NCBI GenBank assembly: GCA_023423475.1
Contig: JAFAFN010000194.1
Span: 1 to 5,172 of the forward strand
Source of the DNA: Actinomycetes bacterium
GTDB lineage: Bacteria > Actinomycetota > Acidimicrobiia > Acidimicrobiales > Microtrichaceae
Direction: 5' to 3'
DNA: 5,172 bases
Shown here: piece by piece, positions 1-5,172 of the stretch
Numbering within the stretch: position 1 is the first letter of the stretch
Layout of the letters: the number at the start of each line of letters is the position of its first letter
Program-made: the position numbers and the translations under genes
The notes under the pieces: model-generated
Databases searched by the model: none
Told to the model about the DNA's origin: nothing
Seen by the model: only the letters and a program-made list of their open reading frames with translations

Positions 1-1415
1 CCTACCAGGCGCTCGCCCGCCAGATCCACCTGGGCAGCGTCACGCTCTACAACCGCATGGACATGCTCGACGTCGTCACCCACGAGGGTCGCGCCGTGGG
101 CATCACCGCCCGTGACCTGCTCTCGGGCGAGGTCAGCTCGCACTCGGCGCATGCCGTCCTGCTCGCGACCGGCGGTTACGGCAACGTCTACTTCCTGTCG
201 ACGAACGCCAAGGCCTGCAACGTCACCGCGACCTGGCGTGCCCACAAGAAGGGTGCGGCGTTCGCGAACCCGTGCTTCACGCAGATCCACCCGACCTGCA
301 TCCCGCCGGCCGACGAGTTCCAGTCGAAGCTGACCCTCATGTCGGAGTCGCTGCGCAACGACGGCCGCATCTGGGCGCCCTCGGCGATCGACGACAAGCG
401 TCCCGCGAGCGAGATCCCCGACGGCGAGCGCGACTACTTCCTCGAGCGCAAGTACCCCGCGTTCGGCAACCTGGTCCCCCGTGACGTCGCCTCGCGCAAC
501 GCCAAGACCGTCGTCGACGAGGGTCGAGGCGTCGGACCGCTGCAGAACGGCGTGTTCCTCGACTTCTCCCACGCCATCGAGCGCTACGGCCACGACACGA
601 TCAAGGCCCGCTACGGGAACCTGTTCGACATGTACGAGCGCATCACCGGCGAGGACCCCTACACCACGCCGATGCGCATCTACCCCGCCACCCACTACAC
701 GATGGGTGGGCTGTGGGTGGACTACAACCTGCAGACCACGATCCCGGGGCTCTTCGCCCTGGGCGAGGCGAACTTCTCGGACCACGGCGCCAACCGCCTG
801 GGTGCCTCGGCGCTCATGCAAGGCCTGGCCGACGGCTACTTCGTCGCTCCCGAGACCGTCGCCGGCTACCTGTCGGACCTGCTCGGCACCACCCCGCTCG
901 AGACCACCCACGAGGCGTTCACCACGGCGCACCGTGACACCCAGGACCGGGTCGACCAGCTGCTGGCCGTCAAGGGCACGCACTCGGTGGACCACTACCA
1001 CCGCGAGCTCGGCAAGCTGGTCTGGGACTTCTGCGGCATGAGCCGCAACAAGGCCGGCCTCGAGACGGCGCTGAAGGACATCCCCGCGATCCGCGAGGAG
1101 TTCTGGAGCGACGTCAAGGTGCTCGGCGAGGGCGAGAGCTACAACCAGTCGCTCGAGAAGGCGCTGCGCGTCGCCGACTTCATGGAGATGGCCGAGCTCA
1201 AGGTCCGCGATGCGCTGCACCGCGAGGAGTCCTGCGGCGGCCACTTCCGCGAGGAGCACCAGACCGAGGAGGGCGAGGCGAAGCGCGACGACGAGAACTT
1301 CGCCTACGTCGCGGCCTGGGAGTACGGCGGCCCCGACATCCAGAAGGACGCGGTGCTCAACAAGGAGCCGCTCGTGTTCGAGAACGTCAAGCTGACCCAG
1401 CGCAGCTACAAGTAG
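1..1415 (+). CDS. sdhA: Succinate dehydrogenase/fumarate reductase flavoprotein subunit, 5'-truncated by window edge
   Basis: This is the catalytic subunit of complex II, which oxidises succinate to fumarate (or the reverse) on the cytoplasmic face of the membrane and passes electrons to SdhB. The frame is open from base 3 with no start needed (the first visible residues are [10 protein letters not shown]), so 470 residues are visible. Family members usually have about 600-670, so the N-terminal FAD Rossmann motif and the covalent-FAD histidine lie outside. Visible signatures are HPTCIPP (His codon at 288), [17 protein letters not shown] (480-497) carrying a conserved catalytic-type Arg, HYTMGG (693-710) and [15 protein letters not shown] from 783. 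The protein ends in KLTQRSYK. The [34 protein letters not shown] stretch resembles the Bacillus/Bacteroidetes/actinobacterial SdhA branch (TIGR01811-like, similar to mycobacterial Sdh1) rather than the E. coli type. sdhB follows after 36 nt, presumably in the same operon. An internal ATG at 57 should not be taken as the start. Confidence 0.96.
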   Translation, partial: YQALARQIHLGSVTLYNRMDMLDVVTHEGRAVGITARDLLSGEVSSHSAHAVLLATGGYGNVYFLSTNAKACNVTATWRAHKKGAAFANPCFTQIHPTCIPPADEFQSKLTLMSESLRNDGRIWAPSAIDDKRPASEIPDGERDYFLERKYPAFGNLVPRDVASRNAKTVVDEGRGVGPLQNGVFLDFSHAIERYGHDTIKARYGNLFDMYERITGEDPYTTPMRIYPATHYTMGGLWVDYNLQTTIPGLFALGEANFSDHGANRLGASALMQGLADGYFVAPETVAGYLSDLLGTTPLETTHEAFTTAHRDTQDRVDQLLAVKGTHSVDHYHRELGKLVWDFCGMSRNKAGLETALKDIPAIREEFWSDVKVLGEGESYNQSLEKALRVADFMEMAELKVRDALHREESCGGHFREEHQTEEGEAKRDDENFAYVAAWEYGGPDIQKDAVLNKEPLVFENVKLTQRSYK

Positions 1416-1451
1416 TCGGCACGAGCAGGGACGACAGGGAAGAAGAGCAAC

Positions 1452-2231
1452 GTGAGCAACACGCTGAATCTCAAGCTCAAGGTCTGGCGCCAGGACACCG
1501 CCGAGGGTCCGGGCCACTTCGAGGAGTACACGACGGCCGTCGCGGACGACGCGTCCTTCCTCGAGATGCTCGACTACGTCAACGAGCAGCTCATCGGCGA
1601 GGACAAGGAGCCGATCGCGTTCGACCACGACTGCCGTGAGGGCATCTGCGGCAGCTGCGGCCTGATGATCAACGGCCAGGCGCACGGCCCCCAGAAGGGC
1701 ACCGCCACCTGCCAGCTGCACATGCGCAAGTTCTCCGACGGCGACGAGATCGTCATCGAGCCCTGGCGTGCGGCCGGCTTCCCGATCATCAAGGACCTCG
1801 TCGTCAACCGTGCGGCCTTCGACCGGATCATCGAGTCCGGCGGCTACATCTCGGTCAACACCGGTGCGGCGCCCGACGCGAACATCATCCCGGTCCCCAA
1901 GGACGCGGCCGAGGCAGCGATGGACGCCGCGGCGTGCATCGGCTGCGGCGCCTGCGTGGCGGCCTGCCCGAACTCGGCGGCCAACCTCTTCACCGCGGCG
2001 AAGATGCAGCACCTGAACCTGCTGCCGCAGGGCCAGCCCGAGCGCTACGCCCGTGCCGAGTCGATGGTCGAGACGATGGAGGAGTTCTTCGGCTCCTGCA
2101 CGAACCACGGCGAGTGCTACGAGGCCTGCCCGAAGGAGATCACGATCGACTTCATCGCGATGATGAACCGTGACTACCTGAAGTCGCAGCTCGTCAACCG
2201 ACGCCGCCTCGGCCAGAAGAAGGTCGGCTGA
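1452..2231 (+). CDS. sdhB: Succinate dehydrogenase/fumarate reductase iron-sulfur subunit
   Basis: The 259-residue electron-transfer subunit of complex II carries electrons from the SdhA flavin to the quinone site at the membrane anchor. The N-terminal ferredoxin domain has the [2Fe-2S] ligands C61, C66, C69 and C87 ([10 protein letters not shown], then TCQLHM). The C-terminal domain has [12 protein letters not shown] at C162/C165/C168/C172 and [16 protein letters not shown] at C216/C222/C226. By analogy with E. coli SdhB, C162, C165, C168 and C226 bind [4Fe-4S], and C172, C216 and C222 bind [3Fe-4S]. No ligand is missing. The length matches actinobacterial homologues of about 250 residues. 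The start is GTG, since no in-frame ATG lies near it and the homologous N-terminus begins here. A purine-rich AGGGA (1436-1440) lies 11 nt upstream, with a further GAAGAAGAG run closer in, so the Shine-Dalgarno is only fair. Linked to sdhA upstream and to a lipoprotein gene 4 nt downstream. Confidence 0.97.
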   Translation: MSNTLNLKLKVWRQDTAEGPGHFEEYTTAVADDASFLEMLDYVNEQLIGEDKEPIAFDHDCREGICGSCGLMINGQAHGPQKGTATCQLHMRKFSDGDEIVIEPWRAAGFPIIKDLVVNRAAFDRIIESGGYISVNTGAAPDANIIPVPKDAAEAAMDAAACIGCGACVAACPNSAANLFTAAKMQHLNLLPQGQPERYARAESMVETMEEFFGSCTNHGECYEACPKEITIDFIAMMNRDYLKSQLVNRRRLGQKKVG

Positions 2232-2235
2232 ACCC

Positions 2236-2796
2236 ATGCGCCGCACCGTGACCGCCGTCGTGGCGCTCGCGGTGCTCGCGCTCGCCCCGACGGCGTGCTC
2301 GTCGGGTGTCGACGAGCTGACCGCGTCGAAGCGCTCGGCGCCGCGCCCTGCGCCGTCCGAGCTCGCACCGGATGACGGTGCCGGTTCGATCGACGAGTTC
2401 GACGACGTGCCGGGGATGGACGAGTTCTCCGACGAGCTCGACGAGTTCGGTGGCGACGTCGACGACCTCTTCGAGCAGTTCTCCGACGAGCTCGGCGTCG
2501 CCGGCGACTGCCTCGACCTGCTGATGAAGTACGCCGAGCTCATCAGCGCCTCGGTCGGCATGGGCACGGGCTCCGATCCCGAAGCGATCATCTCGGAGCT
2601 ACGAGCAGCGATGCCGTCCGACCTGCACGACGAGCTGCAGATCGTCGCCGACGCGTTCGCCCAGTTCGAGCGCGAGGGGCTCGGCGGCGCTGCGGTGTTC
2701 ACTGATCCGGCGTTCCTCGAGGCCAACGACGCCATCATGTCGTGGCTCACCACCGAGTGCGGCCGCGCCACCAGCACGCCCGGCGAGGGCGCCTGA
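2236..2796 (+). CDS. Predicted small acidic lipoprotein of unknown function, downstream of sdhB
   Basis: I do not recognise a family for this 186-residue protein. The N-terminus MRRTVTAVVALAVLALAPTAC is a short basic n-region, a hydrophobic core and a lipobox-like end with C21 as the probable lipidated residue. Pro at -3 is atypical, although Ala at -1 fits. After a Ser/Pro/Ala-rich tether (about 22-50) comes a strongly acidic stretch: residues 52-86 hold 16 Asp/Glu, and no Lys/Arg occurs from 38 to 97. Within it FSDEL is repeated at 64-68 and 82-86. The C-terminal half (about 88-176) looks helical and carries two cysteines, C92 and C175, which could form a disulfide outside the membrane. The ATG lies 4 nt after the sdhB stop, suggesting cotranscription and possible translational coupling, with GAAGGT-type purines inside the sdhB end as the only RBS. 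A functional tie to complex II is inference from position only. Confidence 0.8.
   Translation: MRRTVTAVVALAVLALAPTACSSGVDELTASKRSAPRPAPSELAPDDGAGSIDEFDDVPGMDEFSDELDEFGGDVDDLFEQFSDELGVAGDCLDLLMKYAELISASVGMGTGSDPEAIISELRAAMPSDLHDELQIVADAFAQFEREGLGGAAVFTDPAFLEANDAIMSWLTTECGRATSTPGEGA
2423..2494 (+). repeat. In-frame 18-nt direct repeat inside the lipoprotein gene
   Basis: The 18-nt unit agttctccgacgagctcg occurs identically at 2423-2440 and 2477-2494, offset by exactly 54 nt (18 codons). It encodes the duplicated FSDEL segments of the acidic linker. Related DEF and DEL triplets between the copies suggest growth by small tandem duplications. Identity is direct from the sequence; the duplication origin is inferred. 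Confidence 0.7.
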
Positions 2797-2808
2797 CACC
2801 GTTCAGGC
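2791..2808 (+). other. Short hairpin overlapping the lipoprotein stop codon
   Basis: gcctga (2791-2796) and tcaggc (2803-2808) are perfect complements around a 6-nt loop, and the left arm contains the TGA stop. The stem is only 6 bp with no T-run after it, so chance is possible. It may add to transcript-end structure with the larger hairpins downstream. Confidence 0.3.
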
Positions 2809-2848
2809 CAGCACGACCACAACCGCCGTGCTCGCGGCTGGGCGATCG

Positions 2849-2886
2849 CGCCGACTGCACACTCCAGATCGTTCGTGCAGTCGGCG
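2849..2886 (+). terminator. Strong intergenic hairpin, probable transcription terminator of the sdh operon
   Basis: cgccgactgcac (2849-2860) is the exact reverse complement of gtgcagtcggcg (2875-2886), separated by a 14-nt loop. This 12-bp GC-rich perfect stem starts 52 nt after the lipoprotein stop. There is no T-tract after it, which is common for actinobacterial terminators but leaves open an mRNA-stabilising or protein-binding role. Confidence 0.55.
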
Positions 2887-2894
2887 TGCTACAC

Positions 2895-2936
2895 CGCGCA
2901 CAGCGCACGCTCGAACCTAGTTGTGCTCTGTGCGCG
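2895..2936 (+). terminator. Second intergenic hairpin, possible tandem terminator or regulatory structure
   Basis: cgcgcacag (2895-2903) pairs perfectly with ctgtgcgcg (2928-2936). After a single c/t mismatch, gcac (2905-2908) pairs with gtgc (2923-2926), giving 13 base pairs around a 14-nt apical loop. It starts only 8 nt after the previous hairpin and has no T-tract. It may be a backup terminator of the sdh transcript, or part of the control region of the gene starting at 3000. Confidence 0.4.
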
Positions 2937-2950
2937 TCGACCCTCCGGAA

Positions 2951-2967
2951 TCTGACGGGGCGTCAGA
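2951..2967. promoter_or_regulatory. Perfect 17-bp palindrome, candidate repressor operator
   Basis: tctgacg (2951-2957) and cgtcaga (2961-2967) are exact reverse complements around a central ggg. The size and symmetry fit a homodimeric regulator such as a TetR-type protein, and the arms are too close for a stable RNA hairpin with its 3-nt loop. It ends 32 nt before the ATG at 3000, where it would overlap or flank the promoter of the oxidoreductase unit. No regulator gene lies in the window, so the binding protein is unknown. Confidence 0.5.
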
Positions 2968-2987
2968 CATCGGGCACCGCGAGTCGA

Positions 2988-2993
2988 TAGGGT
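2988..2993 (+). promoter_or_regulatory. TAGGGT: -10 box of a leaderless promoter, or Shine-Dalgarno, for the oxidoreductase gene
   Basis: tagggt matches the actinobacterial -10 pattern TANNNT and ends 6 nt before the ATG, the spacing expected if transcription starts at the A of the start codon. The same bases contain AGGG (2989-2992), 7 nt from the ATG, which fits a ribosome-binding site. No convincing -35 hexamer is seen about 17 nt upstream. The two readings exclude each other only if a single promoter is used. Confidence 0.4.
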
Positions 2994-2999
2994 CGCCGG

Positions 3000-4088
3000 A
3001 TGACCGCACGACAGCGATTCCGCGTCGGCGTCTGGGGGACGGGCAACGTGGGACGTGCCGCCATCCGGACGATCGACGCCCATCCGGACCTCGACCTGAC
3101 CACGGTCGCCGTGTCGAACCCCGACAAGGTCGGCCGCGACGCCGGTGAGCTCGCCGAGCTCGAGCGCACGCTCGGAGTGCCGGCCACGCTCGCCGCCGGC
3201 GCCGAGGACCTCACCTCGGTCCCCGACCTCGACGCCGTCGTCTACGCCTGCTCCGGCGACATCCGACCCGACGACGCGGTGGCCGACATCACGGCGCTGC
3301 TCGCGGGTGGGCTGGTCGTCGTGACGCCGTCGGTCTACCCGCTCTACGACCCGACCAACGCGCCCGGCGAGATCATCGAACCGATCCGCACCGCAGCGAC
3401 CGAGGGCGGTGGCGCCCTGTTCGTGTCGGGCATCGATCCGGGCTGGGGCAACGACATCCTGCCGGTGCTCGCGACCGGCCTGGCCGGCACGATCGACCAG
3501 ATCCGTTGCCAGGAGATCTTCGACTACACGACCTACGACCAGCCCGACTCGGTTCGCTACCTGATCGGCATGGGCGAGCCGATGGACTACGAGCCGCCGA
3601 TGGTCGCACCCACGGTGCCGACCATGGTGTGGGGCGGACAGGTACGGCTGATCGCCCGAGCGCTGGGCGTCGAGCTCGACGAGGTCCGTGAGACGCTGCT
3701 GCGCCGGCCACTCGAATCGACCGTCACCAACTCGATGGGCGAGTTCGTCGAGGGCAGCCAGGGCGCGCTGCGATTCGAGGTGCAGGGCATCGTCGGTGGT
3801 GAGCCGAAGATCATCGTCGAGCACATCACGCGCATCCACCCGGACTGCGCGCCGGACTGGCCGGTGCCACCCGACGGGGGCGACGGCGCCCACAAGGTGA
3901 TCATCGAAGGCCGCCCGCGCATCGAGATCAACGTCGAGGCGACCGACGAGGGCGGCAACCGTGCAGCGGGCGGCAACGCCACCGCGGTGGGTCGCCTGGT
4001 GAATGCGATCCCGTGGCTGGTCGCCGCGGGCCCGGGCGTCTACGACGCACTCGACGTGCCGCTCGTGCCCGCGACGGGCAAGCTGTGA
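3000..4088 (+). CDS. NAD(P)-dependent Rossmann oxidoreductase, dihydrodipicolinate reductase / 2,4-diaminopentanoate dehydrogenase-like
   Basis: This 362-residue protein opens with a dinucleotide-binding fold: FRVGVWGTGNVGRAAIR gives GxGxxG at residues 13-18. The second strand ends in AVSNPDK (37-43) with no acidic residue directly at its tip, which leans toward NADP(H). SGIDPGWGND (143-152) resembles the NPGF-type motif of 2,4-diaminopentanoate dehydrogenase-like proteins. The C-terminus NATAVGRLVNAIPWLVAAGPGVYD (326-349) matches the conserved TAxRxVNAIPxVxxAxPG ending of the group often labelled 'NAD(P)H-dependent amine dehydrogenase family' or 'dihydrodipicolinate reductase'. The length is normal for that group. 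Real lysine biosynthesis (DapB) is unlikely, since DapB is about 250 residues. The substrate is unknown; an amino- or imino-acid-type compound, or a lipid/steroid-related one, is inference. The ATG is preceded by TAGGGT and an operator-like palindrome. It is followed 40 nt later by a carboxymuconolactone decarboxylase-like gene on the same strand, probably one operon. A 441-codon antisense frame covers it but has shadow composition. Confidence 0.88.
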   Translation: MTARQRFRVGVWGTGNVGRAAIRTIDAHPDLDLTTVAVSNPDKVGRDAGELAELERTLGVPATLAAGAEDLTSVPDLDAVVYACSGDIRPDDAVADITALLAGGLVVVTPSVYPLYDPTNAPGEIIEPIRTAATEGGGALFVSGIDPGWGNDILPVLATGLAGTIDQIRCQEIFDYTTYDQPDSVRYLIGMGEPMDYEPPMVAPTVPTMVWGGQVRLIARALGVELDEVRETLLRRPLESTVTNSMGEFVEGSQGALRFEVQGIVGGEPKIIVEHITRIHPDCAPDWPVPPDGGDGAHKVIIEGRPRIEINVEATDEGGNRAAGGNATAVGRLVNAIPWLVAAGPGVYDALDVPLVPATGKL

Positions 4089-4115
4089 ACACCGAGCGCG
4101 GCAACACTCACCAAC

Positions 4116-4122
4116 AGGGGGA
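4116..4122 (+). promoter_or_regulatory. Ribosome-binding site fixing the start of the CMD-like gene
   Basis: AGGGGGA lies 6 nt before the ATG at 4129, an ideal spacing. It decides the start: the open frame extends back to 4003 inside the preceding gene, but that extension (Arg/Ser/Thr-rich) is an out-of-frame shadow of the oxidoreductase C-terminus. Confidence 0.75.
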
Positions 4123-4128
4123 CAACAG

Positions 4129-4608
4129 ATGATCGTCGAGATTCCCGACGGCAAGCATCCGATCATGTACGTCTGGGGCGAGATGGTCCCGGGGATCGGA
4201 CCGGCTGCCTCCAACTTCTCGATGAAGGTCTACGAGGACACCACCCTCGGCCTTCGCGAGTTCGAGGCCGCACGGCTGCGCATGTCGCAGATCAACGGCT
4301 GCATCTTCTGCCAGGACTGGCGCACCGAGATGGACGGCGTGAAGGTCGAGGAGGGCTTCGACACCGAGGTCGAGAACTGGCGCACGACCGACGCGCTCGA
4401 CACCCGCGCGAAGCTCGCCGCGGAGTACGCCGAGCGCTACGCGCTCGACCACCACGGACTCGACGAGGAGTTCTGGACCCGGATGAAGGGCGAGTACACC
4501 GACGCCGAGATCGTCGAGCTGAGCATGTGCCTCGGCTCGTGGCTCGCGTTCGGCCGGCTCAACCACGTACTGGGACTCGACTCGGCCTGCGTGCTGCCCT
4601 CGATGTGA
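4129..4608 (+). CDS. Carboxymuconolactone decarboxylase / AhpD-like family protein with a CxxCxxxR active site
   Basis: A 159-residue cytoplasmic all-helical-type protein. The core segment FEAARLRMSQINGCIFCQDWRTEM (about 45-68) is the AhpD/carboxymuconolactone decarboxylase signature. E46, C58, C61 and R65 have the same spacing as E118, C130, C133 and H137 of M. tuberculosis AhpD. The final His is Arg here, and the His between the cysteines (H132 in AhpD) is F60. The CxxC pair could still be redox active, but the AhpD proton relay is not intact, so peroxidase-linked activity is doubtful. The C-terminal helix LSMCLGSWLAFGRLNHVLGL (131-150) matches the family's second conserved helix. The start is set by a strong RBS. 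It follows the oxidoreductase gene by 40 nt and probably shares its transcript, suggesting a joint catabolic or redox step. True 4-carboxymuconolactone decarboxylase activity is not supported, since no protocatechuate genes are present here. Confidence 0.88.
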   Translation: MIVEIPDGKHPIMYVWGEMVPGIGPAASNFSMKVYEDTTLGLREFEAARLRMSQINGCIFCQDWRTEMDGVKVEEGFDTEVENWRTTDALDTRAKLAAEYAERYALDHHGLDEEFWTRMKGEYTDAEIVELSMCLGSWLAFGRLNHVLGLDSACVLPSM

Positions 4609-4609
4609 C

Positions 4610-4623
4610 GCCGGGGCCCCGGC
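4610..4623. repeat. 14-bp perfect GC palindrome just after the CMD-like stop codon
   Basis: gccggggccccggc is its own reverse complement and begins 2 nt after the TGA. As RNA it can fold as a 5-bp stem with a 4-nt loop. It precedes the larger hairpin at 4636 and may help termination, though all-G/C palindromes also arise by chance in such DNA. Confidence 0.4.
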
Positions 4624-4635
4624 CCGTCTGCTCCG

Positions 4636-4683
4636 AAATGTGCCGTCAGGCCGCTGCTCACGCAGCAGTCTGACGGCACATTT
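4636..4683. terminator. Bidirectional terminator hairpin between convergent genes
   Basis: aaatgtgccgtcag (4636-4649) is the exact reverse complement of ctgacggcacattt (4670-4683): a 14-bp perfect stem with an A-run on one side and a T-run on the other, so it has terminator shape on both strands. The 20-nt loop contains a smaller hairpin, gctgc (4653-4657) with gcagc (4662-4666), with ctgct/agcag as an alternative pairing. It sits between the + strand gene ending at 4608 and the - strand gene ending at 4687, exactly where a shared terminator is expected. Confidence 0.8.
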
Positions 4684-4686
4684 GGT

Positions 4687-5172
4687 TCAGGACGGTGGCT
4701 GGTTCCACTCGATCCAGCCGCCACCGGTCCGACCGGTCGCCTCGTCGGTGATGCGGGCCAGCGCACGGGGGAACCGGTCCTCGCGACCGTCGGGGTGCAC
4801 CAGCAGCACCGGCGAGAAGGCGAGTGGCTCGAAGGTCAGGTCGAGGTCACCGAACGCCGTGGTGTTGCGCGTGGCGAGTCCCTCGCGGCCGAGCTCGCTG
4901 GTGATGCGCACGGCGTCGCTCTCGCGGAAGTCGGTCGACCCGGGCGGCAGCTCGTAGCCGACGCCCCAGTCGCTCTGGTCGCCGAAGAAGCCACCTGCGG
5001 TGTGCCAGCGCGTGCCGTCATCGAGGCGGCCCGCGGTCCAGCTCCAGGTGATGCCCCACCAGTCCCGTGCCGCGCCCCAGGAGTGGTCCCGCTGACCCCA
5101 GCCGTCGAACTCGATCTCCTCGGTCCCCAACAGGATGCGACCCTCGACGCGGCACGGGATCTCGTAGCGGGG
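4687..5172 (-). CDS. Hypothetical protein with GQRDHSWG/RDWW motif, DUF7064/7065 or CrtC-lipocalin-like, truncated by window edge
   Basis: On the minus strand the frame is open from the right edge to a TGA at 4687-4689, giving at least 161 C-terminal residues. The first visible residues are PRYEIPCRVEGRILL. A TTG at 5130 is in frame but coding similarity runs past it, so the real start lies outside. GWGQRDHSWG (visible residues 24-33) followed by RDWW (36-39) and WSWTAGRLDDGTRWH is a recognisable signature of beta-rich, Trp-rich proteins related to the hydroxyneurosporene-synthase/AttH lipocalin-like fold, which I recall as DUF7064/DUF7065-type. That assignment is from memory and moderate. 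The end, GGGWIEWNQPPS, fits the closing Gly-aromatic-Glu segment of that fold. Members often sit near lipid, steroid or terpenoid catabolism genes, but the activity is unknown. It is transcribed toward the CMD-like gene and shares the terminator at 4636-4683. Confidence 0.72.
   Translation of the reverse strand, partial: PRYEIPCRVEGRILLGTEEIEFDGWGQRDHSWGAARDWWGITWSWTAGRLDDGTRWHTAGGFFGDQSDWGVGYELPPGSTDFRESDAVRITSELGREGLATRNTTAFGDLDLTFEPLAFSPVLLVHPDGREDRFPRALARITDEATGRTGGGWIEWNQPPS

Noticed and set aside
481..1041. Long + strand frame inside sdhA (186 codons, Arg/Ser/Thr/Pro-rich)
   Set aside because: It overlaps conserved SdhA motifs in another frame and has shadow composition with no recognisable domain.
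2742..2990. 82-codon + frame across the intergenic region
   Set aside because: It starts inside the lipoprotein gene in another frame and runs through hairpins; there is no RBS and the translation has random character.
4003..4128. N-terminal extension of the CMD-like protein back to 4003
   Set aside because: It overlaps the end of the oxidoreductase gene in another frame, is Arg/Ser-rich, and the ATG at 4129 has an ideal AGGGGGA site.
2889..4214. A 441-codon open frame on the minus strand, longer than the sense gene it covers
   Set aside because: Its translation is rich in Arg, Asp, His and Val with low-complexity runs, typical of antisense frames in GC-rich genes. It has no motif, and the sense strand carries a clear Rossmann protein with GxGxxG and a family C-terminus.
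4108..4566. Minus-strand 152-codon frame opposite the CMD-like gene
   Set aside because: It mirrors a gene with the clear EAARLRMSQINGCIFC signature, lies beyond the terminator of the minus-strand gene, and has no motif.
4669..4676. TCTGACGG shared between the terminator arm and the palindrome at 2951
   Set aside because: Only eight bases match, the flanks differ, and the structures are of different kinds. Without a genome-wide search this is best taken as coincidence.
1..5172. Search for CRISPR arrays, tRNA/rRNA genes, transposase ends, att sites and defence or toxin-antitoxin genes
   Set aside because: No spaced direct repeats, cloverleaf-type sequence, transposase-like protein or terminal inverted repeats flanking a gene could be found by reading.

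Overview
This is a strongly GC-rich bacterial window with G/C-dominated third codon positions. The codon use, the SDH subtype and the mix of genes point to a high-GC Actinomycetota member. A lineage near Acidimicrobiia is my best guess, but sequence reading alone does not prove it.

Left part (1-2796, + strand): this is the tail of a succinate dehydrogenase/fumarate reductase operon. The flavoprotein subunit (sdhA, 5' end outside the window) is followed 36 nt later by the iron-sulfur subunit (sdhB) with all eleven cluster cysteines. Four nt after sdhB comes a small predicted lipoprotein of unknown function with a very acidic, internally repeated linker. The membrane anchor gene (sdhC) is not in the window and would be expected upstream.

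Middle (2797-2999): this 203-nt intergenic region is unusually rich in inverted repeats. It holds a 12-bp perfect stem (2849-2886), a second hairpin (2895-2936) and a compact perfect palindrome (2951-2967) 32 nt before the next start codon. The first two probably end the sdh transcript. The third looks like a repressor operator for the next unit. A TAGGGT hexamer 6 nt before the next ATG can be read either as a ribosome-binding site or as the -10 box of a leaderless promoter.

Right part (3000-4608, + strand): a probable two-gene unit. The first gene encodes a Rossmann-fold oxidoreductase of the dihydrodipicolinate-reductase/2,4-diaminopentanoate-dehydrogenase-like group. The second encodes a carboxymuconolactone decarboxylase/AhpD-like protein whose usual active-site histidine is replaced by arginine. 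A 14-bp AAA...TTT hairpin (4636-4683) lies between this unit and a convergent minus-strand gene (4687 to beyond the right edge). That gene encodes a protein with a GQRDHSWG...RDWW motif, resembling the DUF7064/DUF7065 or CrtC-lipocalin-like proteins.

Most of the window is ordinary: a central respiratory enzyme plus accessory catabolism-type genes. I see no CRISPR array, tRNA, rRNA, insertion sequence or clear sign of a new defence or mobile system. The points most worth a second look are the operator-like palindrome, the arginine-substituted CxxC protein and its oxidoreductase partner, and the acidic lipoprotein attached to the sdh operon.
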